Shown one piece after another: positions 1-5,189 of a stretch of DNA of 6,827 nt (position 1 is the first letter of the stretch; every line of letters starts with the position of its first letter). Source of the stretch: Deltaproteobacteria bacterium (lineage in GTDB: Bacteria > Desulfobacterota > DSM-4660 > Desulfatiglandales > Desulfatiglandaceae); the NCBI GenBank assembly GCA_019307645.1, contig JAFDJF010000128.1, positions 1 to 6,827 of the forward strand, read 5' to 3'. Made by a program: the position numbers and the translations under genes. Under the pieces are notes generated by a model, which made no database searches, was not told where the DNA came from, and saw only the letters and a program-made list of their open reading frames with translations.

Positions 1-134
1 CATCTAGCATATCAAAAAACCGGATGATCAGGGTGTTTGTCTAAAGAATAGTGCCCTTCCTTCATTGGTTTTAACCTTGATTGTCGGAGCGAAGCGTAGA
101 TCCCGTCTGAAGCGAAGCGAAAGCGGGAAACCCT

Positions 135-157
135 GAACCTTACAACCTGAGTAGTTA
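135..157 (+). repeat. dispersed intergenic repeat, copy A
   Basis: This 23-base segment beginning GAACCTTACAACCTGAGT matches the minus strand of 4162-4184 at 21 of 23 positions. It also matches 2362-2387 on the plus strand less well (shared ACCCTGAACCT and GTAGTT blocks, one length difference). All three copies lie in gaps between genes, which suggests a dispersed intergenic repeat family. Mechanism and family are unknown to me. Confidence 0.6.
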
Positions 158-185
158 CCTATTTTTATATATAAAATTGATATAA

Positions 186-220
186 CTGTCAATCCGCGAT
201 GGCACGAAACCAATTGACAG
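186..220. repeat. inverted repeat overlapping the -35 element
   Basis: CTGTCAAT (186-193) and ATTGACAG (213-220) are perfect 8-bp inverted copies separated by 19 bases. The right half covers the whole -35 hexamer of the promoter at 214-242. This is the geometry of a possible repressor operator, but an 8-bp match can also arise by chance. Confidence 0.4.
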
Positions 221-242
221 GTTTGTAAAAACATTCTATTTT
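214..242 (+). promoter_or_regulatory. sigma70-type promoter for the FmdB-type gene
   Basis: The -35 hexamer TTGACA (214-219) is a perfect consensus. It is followed after exactly 17 bases by TATTTT (237-242), which matches the -10 consensus at 4 of 6 positions. The predicted transcript start is near 249, giving a leader of about 40 bases before ATG 289. It is the best promoter-like site I found in the window and probably drives at least the first gene. Confidence 0.6.
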
Positions 243-274
243 TTCAAAGTTGAGTTTTCTGAAACCCATCTGTG

Positions 275-282
275 AAAGGAGG
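275..282 (+). promoter_or_regulatory. strong ribosome binding site fixing the start of the FmdB-type gene
   Basis: AAAGGAGG lies 6 bases before ATG 289. It selects this ATG over the in-frame TTG at 250, which lies at the predicted transcription start and has no such site. Confidence 0.8.
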
Positions 283-288
283 TCTGCC

Positions 289-453
289 ATGCCCACTTAT
301 GAATTTATATGTGAAAAATGCAAGAAAGGCTTTAGTCTCATGTTAAGTATCTCGGAATATGAGAAGAAGAAATTTAGATGCCCGAAATGCAAGAGCAGAA
401 GGGTGAAACAACAGATTAGCTCTTTTCAGGTAAAAACTTCCAAAAAGAGCTAA
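289..453 (+). CDS. FmdB-type small zinc-ribbon protein
   Basis: This 54-residue protein opens with MPTYEFICEKCKKGF, the classic start of the FmdB/CxxC_CXXC_SSSS regulatory-protein family. The two zinc knuckles are C8-x2-C11 and C31-x2-C34 with the usual SISEYE-type spacer between them; the tail is lysine/serine rich. Many family members are about 60-110 residues, so this is a short form consisting of little more than the zinc ribbon. The family is named after a putative regulator of formamide/amide metabolism, but its general function is not established and no amidase genes are nearby. The start at ATG 289 is supported by AAAGGAGG six bases upstream. It has its own promoter, and a 181-bp palindrome begins 25 bp after its stop. 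Confidence 0.85.
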   Translation: MPTYEFICEKCKKGFSLMLSISEYEKKKFRCPKCKSRRVKQQISSFQVKTSKKS

Positions 454-477
454 TTCCCTGTTCCAACCCTTTTAGTA

Positions 478-658
478 AGGGTTCGCGCAAAAATAACTTT
501 ACATTTTTGGCGCTCAGATTTAGCTTAGGTTTGGTAGATTTTAAAGAGCAAAAGGCGCAGTAATAGTGGACTATTTCAAGGTTATTGCTCTTTAAAATCT
601 GCCAAAAATGACCTGAAGATGAGATGCCAAAATGTGAAGTTATTTTTGCGCGAGCCCT
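478..658. repeat. 181-bp palindromic foldback element (MITE- or REP-like)
   Basis: Left arm 478-551 and right arm 585-658 are each 74 bases and pair end to end in register, apart from a poorly matched stretch around 511-527. The outer 22 bases match at 21 of 22 (starting AGGGTTCGCGCAAAAATAAC), and so do the inner 22 (ending AGATTTTAAAGAGCAA). The loop holds a further AATAG-TGGA-CTATT hairpin (562-575) at the exact centre. The three substitutions at 482/654, 500/636 and 535/601 are all T opposite G, so a rightward transcript still pairs by G.U. Size, symmetry and intergenic position fit a non-autonomous miniature transposable element. No transposase is present and no convincing target duplication is visible. 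Between its flanking genes it could also act as a terminator or RNA-stability hairpin. Confidence 0.8.
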
Positions 659-665
659 AAGGAGG
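659..665 (+). promoter_or_regulatory. ribosome binding site abutting the palindrome and fixing a GTG start
   Basis: AAGGAGG begins directly after the last paired base of the palindromic element and lies 9 bases before GTG 675. It favours that GTG over the in-frame ATG at 624, which sits inside the palindrome's right arm. The site would border a strong hairpin in the mRNA. Confidence 0.7.
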
Positions 666-674
666 ATAGAGAAA

Positions 675-926
675 GTGATCAAATGCCCCCATTGTGATAA
701 AGAGATCCCGGGGTCTTCCTGCCCTCAGTGCGGGGCAGTGTCCCCTGAAGGTGCGAATTACTGTATGGAATGCGGGGCCTCTTTTGATAAAAGTGAAGAG
801 GTCTTTATTGAGGATGAGGTTGATTTTGATTTTGAAAACCGGGTTCTGTGCACTGACGGTACATGTACGGGCATTATAGTCGACGGAAAGTGTACAGAGT
901 GCGGGAACCGAATTAAGGGAAGCTAG
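675..926 (+). CDS. small two-domain zinc-ribbon protein of unknown function
   Basis: This 83-residue protein starts at GTG 675. Four cysteine pairs fall into two blocks. The N-terminal block has C4-x2-C7, C16-x2-C19 and C30-x2-C33 (the last with YCMECG, like double-zinc-ribbon and zinc_ribbon_2 proteins). The C-terminal block has C59-x4-C64 and C73-x2-C76, reading LCTDGTCTGIIVDGKCTECG. An acidic stretch at 41-54 links them. I recall similar C-terminal LC-DG-C-G motifs in small deltaproteobacterial zinc-ribbon proteins, but know no assigned function. The stop is 3 bp before queD, so the two are probably co-transcribed. No signal peptide or membrane segment is present, so it is likely cytoplasmic. 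An in-frame ATG at 624 would add 17 residues encoded by the palindrome and is judged unlikely. Confidence 0.8.
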   Translation: MIKCPHCDKEIPGSSCPQCGAVSPEGANYCMECGASFDKSEEVFIEDEVDFDFENRVLCTDGTCTGIIVDGKCTECGNRIKGS

Positions 927-929
927 ATC

Positions 930-1301
930 ATGTATGAATTGAAAATCGTCTCGCAGTTTGCAGCCGCACATCAGCTCAGAGGCTTTCACGGAAGTTGCGA
1001 ACACCTCCACGGGCATAACTGGAAAGTTGAAGTGTTTGTTTCCGGAGAGAAACTGGAAGAAGATGGGTTGCTGATCGATTTCAGAGTTATTAAAGAAAAA
1101 ACCGCAACATTCCTGGATGGACTGGACCATAAGTTCCTGAACGAACTGGAGCCGTTCATAACCCTGAATCCATCCTCTGAGAATATGGCACGCCATTTAT
1201 TTGAATCTCTCTCCAGGGAACTGAACACTGAAAACGTCAAGATAAGCAGGATTACGGTCTGGGAATCTGACGCTGCGTGTGCCAGTTATACGGAGTTTTG
1301 A
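930..1301 (+). CDS. queD: 6-carboxy-5,6,7,8-tetrahydropterin synthase (QueD)
   Basis: The 123-residue protein belongs to the 6-pyruvoyltetrahydropterin synthase/QueD family. QueD converts 7,8-dihydroneopterin triphosphate to 6-carboxytetrahydropterin, an early step of queuosine and other 7-deazapurine synthesis. Zinc ligands are H14, H27 and H29. The C23-x3-H27-G-H29 spacing is the QueD-type active site. D66-H67 (GLDHKFLN), NPSSEN (80-85) and E112 (TVWESDAA) complete the catalytic and substrate-binding set. Length is normal. ATG 930 is preceded by AAGGGA nine bases upstream and sits 3 bp after the zinc-ribbon gene. No queC, queE or queF is in the window, so the rest of the pathway must lie elsewhere. 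A foldback element starts 2 bp after the stop. Confidence 0.93.
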   Translation: MYELKIVSQFAAAHQLRGFHGSCEHLHGHNWKVEVFVSGEKLEEDGLLIDFRVIKEKTATFLDGLDHKFLNELEPFITLNPSSENMARHLFESLSRELNTENVKISRITVWESDAACASYTEF

Positions 1302-1302
1302 G

Positions 1303-1477
1303 CTTGTGTCCATCCAGAAATGGCTATTTTCTGCAATCTCTGCGTTAGATTCGGATTTTAATCCTCGAAATACTTCAATGTATTCACCCCAAGGGCACTT
1401 ACTTCGTGGCGCCTGTGGTTAAAATCCTCATCTTCCTTGACCTTGCAGAAACTTTCTCATTTCTGGAAAGACACAAG
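1303..1477. repeat. second foldback element (175 bp), unrelated to the first
   Basis: The terminal inverted repeats, 1303-1322 and 1458-1477, match at 18 of 20 positions (CTTGTGTC, two mismatches, then TCCAGAAATG). Internal segments also pair: TTTCTGCAA (1328-1336) with TTGCAGAAA (1443-1451), and GGATTTTAA (1353-1361, with 1-base ambiguity) with TTAAAATCC (1419-1427). The middle is poorly paired. The shape is that of an older or degenerate MITE-like element filling most of the queD-kdsB gap. It may also terminate queD transcription. I see no coding potential, transposase or clear target duplication. Confidence 0.65.
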
Positions 1478-1522
1478 TCAACATATCTTTTAACGTTTGA
1501 GTTCACCACATGATGGGATCTT

Positions 1523-2269
1523 ATGAGAAAATGTGCATTTATTCCGGCTAGATATCAGTCCAGCCGTTTTCCCGGAAAACCGCTTGCCCAGATTGCAGGC
1601 AAGCCCATGATCCAGCGTGTTTATGAACGTGCTGTCGCATGTCCCCAATTATCAGATGTTTATGTGGCAACGGATGATGAGAGGATTTCAGACTGTGTCA
1701 AGGAGTTCGGCGGGAAGGCCATCATGACCGATAAGTCTCACCGCTCAGGGACAGATCGAATCGCCCAGGCTTCTCTGATGATAGGTCTGGAGCAAGAAGA
1801 TATTATTGTAAATATCCAAGGAGATCAGCCTGTTTTTGATCCGGTTGTTATCTCTCAACTTATCGAGCCTCTTGAAGAAGACAGGGAGATATCCATGACA
1901 ACCCTGAAACACAGGATATCGGACCCAAGTAATGTCCGGAACCCGAACCATGTGAAGGTCGTTACGGACAGTCAAGGATTTGCCCTGTACTTCTCACGGC
2001 ATCCGATCCCATATTATCGCGATTCATGGACTTCTGATACCCACTTCAAACATCTCGGTTTTTATGGCTTCCGGATGGGCTTTCTACTCCGGTTTACCCG
2101 ACTTCAGCAAGGGGTCCTGGAATCGGCAGAGAAGCTTGAACAACTAAGGGCACTTGAGCATGGATTCAGGATCAAGGTCGTGGAAACTTCTTTCGACTCT
2201 GTGGAGGTTGATGCCCCGGAAGATGTTGCGAGGGTGGAATATTTGTTGAGACTTGAGACTGATGAATGA
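1523..2269 (+). CDS. kdsB: 3-deoxy-manno-octulosonate cytidylyltransferase (CMP-Kdo synthetase)
   Basis: The 248-residue cytosolic enzyme activates Kdo with CTP to CMP-Kdo for the lipopolysaccharide inner core. The nucleotide-binding loop is IPARYQSSRFPGKPL (7-21). TDDERI (50-55), HRSGTDRIAQ (73-82), QGDQPVF (99-105), NPNHVKVV (140-147), ALYFSRHPIPYYRD (154-167), HLGFYGFR (177-184), ESAEKLEQLRALEHGF (200-215) and VDAPEDV (229-235) all fit KdsB. The usual QGDEP motif reads QGDQP here, while the metal-binding aspartate is kept. Length is normal for the family, and ATG 1523 places the PARY motif at the expected position; only a weak GGGA precedes it. The gene stands alone between repeat-filled gaps, and I found no convincing own promoter. 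Confidence 0.95.
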   Translation: MRKCAFIPARYQSSRFPGKPLAQIAGKPMIQRVYERAVACPQLSDVYVATDDERISDCVKEFGGKAIMTDKSHRSGTDRIAQASLMIGLEQEDIIVNIQGDQPVFDPVVISQLIEPLEEDREISMTTLKHRISDPSNVRNPNHVKVVTDSQGFALYFSRHPIPYYRDSWTSDTHFKHLGFYGFRMGFLLRFTRLQQGVLESAEKLEQLRALEHGFRIKVVETSFDSVEVDAPEDVARVEYLLRLETDE

Positions 2270-2354
2270 CGAATGCCGTAGAGCGAAGAAGGTTAGAAGG
2301 TAAGTGTCAAAGTCCAGGACATCGATAACCCGAGTCTAACGGTAAAAAGGTCTC

Positions 2355-2387
2355 GAACCCTGAACCTGATAACCCAAAGTAGTTCCC
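2355..2387 (+). repeat. dispersed intergenic repeat, copy B (degenerate)
   Basis: The kdsB-recJ gap shares ACCCTGAACCT and, 11 bases on, GTAGTT with copy A near 129-157, where the spacing is 10 bases. A partial internal repeat of GATAACCC also occurs (2323-2330 and 2368-2375). The rest of the 137-bp gap holds no gene that I can support. Confidence 0.45.
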
Positions 2388-2406
2388 AATACAGAGTTCC
2401 TCATGA

Positions 2407-4164
2407 TTGCCGACCCATCACCTCCAAACCTCTTATCGAGTCCAAATCGTGTCTGCTGATAAGGTCTGGAAAGTAAAGGCTCCTTCCCATTTGACGCCTA
2501 AACTCGCCCTTGAAACCGGTTTGTCCCCGCTACAAGCACAGCTATTGATAAACCGGGGCATATCAGACAGTGGTTCCGTTCTTTCGTTCCTGAATCTTCG
2601 CCTGGCTGATATGATTGATCCCATGCTTTTCAAGGGCATGGATGATGCTTTGATGCTGATCCGTGAGGCGGCCGATAATAAGGACCGGATTGCTATTTTC
2701 GGAGATTACGACGCAGACGGACTCACTGCGACGGCGCTTTTATATAACTTTTTTTCAAGTCTTGATCTACCTGTCTCTTACTATATCCCCAACCGGCTGG
2801 AGGAAGGCTACGGTTTAAATAAAAAGGCTGTTGAAACGATAGGCAAAAGCGGTACCGGTTTGATTATCACAGTTGACTGCGGCACCTCCCATGAACGGGA
2901 AACGGCCTTTGCACAGAGTCTCGGCATGAAGGTCGTCGTAACTGACCATCATCAGGTCCCGGATAACTTCCGGTCCAATTGTCCTGTAATAAATCCCCAC
3001 CAGCCGGGGTGCCCTTTTCCGTTCAAGGACCTTGCCGGTGTGGGCGTTGGCTTTTTCCTTGCTGTTGCAGTCCGGGCAGACTTACGCGAAAGAGGGTGGT
3101 TCAAGACAAGGCCTGAGCCGGATTTAAAGGAATATCTTGATCTGGTTGCCCTGGGAACGGTGGCAGACAGGGTGCGGTTAATGGGGCAGAACCGGATACT
3201 GGTGAACAGTGGCGTGGAGACCCTGTCCGGGACGCGGTGGGCCGGGATGAAGGCCCTGAAGGAGGTGGCGGATCTCCAGGACTCTGAGATCGTGGCCGAG
3301 GATCTGGCATTCAGGCTCGCTCCCCGCCTGAATGCTCCCGGAAGGCTAGGCAATCCCGATATCGGGATACAAGTTTTGACCTCCACAGACCCCATAGCTG
3401 CCAAGAATCTTGCTCTGCGGATCAATGCTGACAACAGCAAGCGCCAGGGAATTGAGAAAGAAATTTTTGACCGGGTTGAAGATATGATTGAAAGAGCCGG
3501 AGGGATAAGGGAGCGGAGGACCCTGTTTCTGGGGGCAGAGGACTGGCACAAAGGGGTACTTGGTATTGTTGCGTCAAGACTGGTGGACAAATACTATCGC
3601 CCTTCGCTCGTCTTTAATGTTCGAGACGGGTTGGCCGTGGGGTCGGGGAGAAGCATCGACGGATTCAATCTTTTTCGGGCCCTGAGTCAATTCAGCCAAC
3701 TTTTCGAGAAATTCGGGGGGCATGCCCATGCCGCGGGTTTTACCTTGAAAACAGAAAGCCTTAAGGCTCTCGAAGAAGATCTGGAGTCGCTTGCCTGTGA
3801 AATGCTTGGTGATGAGGACCTTGTCCCTGCAATTGATGTGGACGCAGAACTCCCGTTTCAGGATATAACACGCGAGACGGTTCACCAGTTAAGATCATTG
3901 TCTCCATTCGGCGAGGGAAATCCTGAACCGGTTTTTCTGGCCCGTTCTGTGGAGGCGCTGGAATCGCGTGTTGTCGGCGAACGTCACCTGAAATTCAGGG
4001 TCAGACAGGCAGGGGAGGGCAGGCCGTTTGATGCCATTGGTTTTGGACTGGCAGATGAACACCCCCTGGCAGGGAAGACTATAGACATGGTTTTTACCCC
4101 GGAGTTGAATCGGTGGCAGGGGGTTGAGAGTATCCAGCTTAGGGTTGTTGACCTGAAAAGATAA
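2407..4164 (+). CDS. recJ: single-stranded-DNA-specific exonuclease RecJ
   Basis: RecJ is a 5'-3' single-strand DNA exonuclease used in recombination repair (RecF pathway), mismatch repair and base-excision repair. With the TTG 2407 start the protein is 585 residues, normal for RecJ. The DHH domain carries GDYDADG (99-105), VDCG (156-159), the signature DHH (180-182) and ALGTVADRV (248-256), all metal- or fold-defining. The DHHA1 domain has GVLGIVASRL (383-392), GSGRS (412-416) and FGGHAHAAGF (436-445). LSPFGEGNPEPVF (498-510) marks the C-terminal OB-fold. No catalytic residue appears missing. The start is uncertain: TTG 2407 follows a stop codon directly, and GTG 2449 would begin nearer the conserved WKVKAP region, giving 571 residues. 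Neither has a good ribosome site. The gene ends against convergent hflC. Confidence 0.95.
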   Translation: MPTHHLQTSYRVQIVSADKVWKVKAPSHLTPKLALETGLSPLQAQLLINRGISDSGSVLSFLNLRLADMIDPMLFKGMDDALMLIREAADNKDRIAIFGDYDADGLTATALLYNFFSSLDLPVSYYIPNRLEEGYGLNKKAVETIGKSGTGLIITVDCGTSHERETAFAQSLGMKVVVTDHHQVPDNFRSNCPVINPHQPGCPFPFKDLAGVGVGFFLAVAVRADLRERGWFKTRPEPDLKEYLDLVALGTVADRVRLMGQNRILVNSGVETLSGTRWAGMKALKEVADLQDSEIVAEDLAFRLAPRLNAPGRLGNPDIGIQVLTSTDPIAAKNLALRINADNSKRQGIEKEIFDRVEDMIERAGGIRERRTLFLGAEDWHKGVLGIVASRLVDKYYRPSLVFNVRDGLAVGSGRSIDGFNLFRALSQFSQLFEKFGGHAHAAGFTLKTESLKALEEDLESLACEMLGDEDLVPAIDVDAELPFQDITRETVHQLRSLSPFGEGNPEPVFLARSVEALESRVVGERHLKFRVRQAGEGRPFDAIGFGLADEHPLAGKTIDMVFTPELNRWQGVESIQLRVVDLKR

Positions 4165-4184
4165 CGACTCAGGTTGTTAGGTTC
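4162..4184 (-). repeat. dispersed intergenic repeat, copy C
   Basis: Read on the minus strand this is a 21-of-23 match to 135-157. It starts inside the recJ stop codon (TAA 4162-4164) and runs into the left arm of the following hairpin, so the repeat has contributed the end of recJ or inserted right at it. Confidence 0.6.
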
Positions 4185-4232
4185 ACGGTTCAGCGGTTCA
4201 CGGTTGTTCCACAAACCGCTGAACCGCGAACC
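4180..4232. terminator. hairpin between convergent recJ and hflC, possible terminator
   Basis: Arms 4180-4198 and 4214-4232 are 19 bases each with one mismatch (GGTTCACGGTTCAGCGGTT against its complement) and a 15-base loop. The left arm contains GGTTCACGG, which recurs at 4195-4203, so the region is itself repetitive. A run of seven T (4249-4255) follows on the plus strand but 16 bases after the stem, so this is not a textbook intrinsic terminator. Its position between converging genes fits a transcription stop in one or both directions. Confidence 0.55.
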
Positions 4233-4253
4233 ATTGAACGCCTACGTATTTTT

Positions 4254-5189
4254 TTAGTTTGCGTCGCTGCCCTTTAAATATTTCAGGAAATCCGAGTCAG
4301 TTGAAAGTACCAGAGTGGTGTCCTTGCCCAGCGTTTTTTTGTATACATCCATTGACTTTAGAAATGAATAAAGCTCCACGTCCTTGTTATAGGCCTCAGC
4401 ATAGATCCGGGTTGCTTCGGCATCCGCCTTACCCATTTCTTCCTGGGCGGTTTTGTAGGCCTCGGATGTAATTCGTTTCAATTCCTTTTCCTGATTACCT
4501 TCGATTTTGCGGGCTTCTCCTTGTCCCTCGGAACGAAATTTTTCAGCGATCTGTTTCCTTTCGGCGATCATCCTTGAATAAACAGATTTTTGAACCTGTT
4601 CCGTGTAGTTAAGGCGTTTTATCTTCAGGTCAACCAGTTCTATGCCAAAGTCGGCCAGTTTGGGTGTTGCGTTTTCCATAATGCCGTTGACGATTTTTTG
4701 TCTTCCCAGACTGATTTGGCCGATAACCCTTGCTTCATCGCCTAGGTCTTCGACCTCAAATGTGTCCAGAGAGCGGTTACTCTTCCGCACCGTCTCTATC
4801 AGGGAATGAGAGGTAATCTTATTGCGAACCTCGGAGTCGAGGATATCGTCCAGCCTGCTCTGGGCTCCGTTTTCGTTATAAACCGTCTTAAAAAATCTGA
4901 GAGGATCGACGATTTTCCATCTGGCAAAAGTATCCACCCATATATAGGTTTTATCCTGGGTGGGGATTTCACCGGGAGTGCCATCCCATTCCAGAAGATT
5001 TTTTGGAAAGAAGTTTGGTTTCTGGATAAAGGGGATTTTAAACTGGAGACCCGGCGATGACTTTGCTTCACCGATAACTTTTCCGAATTGGGTCAAAATC
5101 ACCTGATTGGTTTCATCCACAACATACACACTGTGGTAAAGTACAAACAGCAGGACTGCAATGACGATAATTAGCGCCTTGATTTTCAT
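4254..5189 (-). CDS. hflC: HflC, SPFH-family modulator of FtsH
   Basis: HflC forms a membrane-anchored cage with HflK that surrounds and modulates the FtsH protease. The 311-residue protein has an N-terminal membrane segment at about 4-22 followed by the SPFH/band-7 domain (QVILTQFGKVIG 29-40, SPGLQFKIPFIQK 45-57, DPLRFF 95-100). A coiled-coil stretch with the HflC hallmark SRMIAERKQIAEKFRSEGQG (205-224) and alanine/glutamate-rich ADAEATRIYAEAY follows (255-267). E. coli HflC is slightly longer (334). The start ATG overlaps the hflK stop as ATGA (5189-5186), with AAAGGAGG six bases upstream (5203-5196), so it is translated with hflK. Its stop overlaps a T-run shared with the recJ terminator region. 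Confidence 0.95.
   Translation of the reverse strand: MKIKALIIVIAVLLFVLYHSVYVVDETNQVILTQFGKVIGEAKSSPGLQFKIPFIQKPNFFPKNLLEWDGTPGEIPTQDKTYIWVDTFARWKIVDPLRFFKTVYNENGAQSRLDDILDSEVRNKITSHSLIETVRKSNRSLDTFEVEDLGDEARVIGQISLGRQKIVNGIMENATPKLADFGIELVDLKIKRLNYTEQVQKSVYSRMIAERKQIAEKFRSEGQGEARKIEGNQEKELKRITSEAYKTAQEEMGKADAEATRIYAEAYNKDVELYSFLKSMDVYKKTLGKDTTLVLSTDSDFLKYLKGSDAN

Larger units (their letters stand above)
1..249. other. gene-free leader region upstream of the FmdB-type gene
   Basis: No credible gene is seen here; short open frames on either strand lack a ribosome site and resemble nothing I know. The stretch contains two GCGAAGCG words (89-96 and 112-119), one copy of a dispersed repeat (135-157), an AT-rich perfect 14-bp palindrome (163-176), an 8-bp inverted repeat (186-193 and 213-220), and the promoter at 214-242. 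The end of the upstream neighbour is not in the window. Confidence 0.6.

Noticed and set aside
200..215. Sigma54-type promoter starting with TGGCAC at 200
   Set aside because: The -24-like TGGCAC is present, but no TTGC-like -12 element follows at the required spacing; the sigma70-type site at 214-242 fits better.
28..234. 68-codon minus-strand open frame in the leader region
   Set aside because: It has no ribosome site or family resemblance and runs through repeat copy A and the AT-rich palindrome.
250..288. Extension of the FmdB-type protein to TTG 250 (13 extra residues)
   Set aside because: The family begins at MPTYEF, and a strong AAAGGAGG site directly precedes ATG 289. TTG 250 coincides with the predicted transcript start.
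657..1196. 179-codon open frame on the minus strand over the zinc-ribbon gene and queD
   Set aside because: It is antisense to two well-supported genes, has no recognisable domain, and its cysteine- and phenylalanine-rich translation is what the reverse of these codons gives.
2952..3590. 212-codon open frame on the minus strand inside recJ
   Set aside because: It is antisense to intact DHH and DHHA1 motifs, with a serine/arginine/proline-rich translation typical of a shadow of a GC-rich gene.
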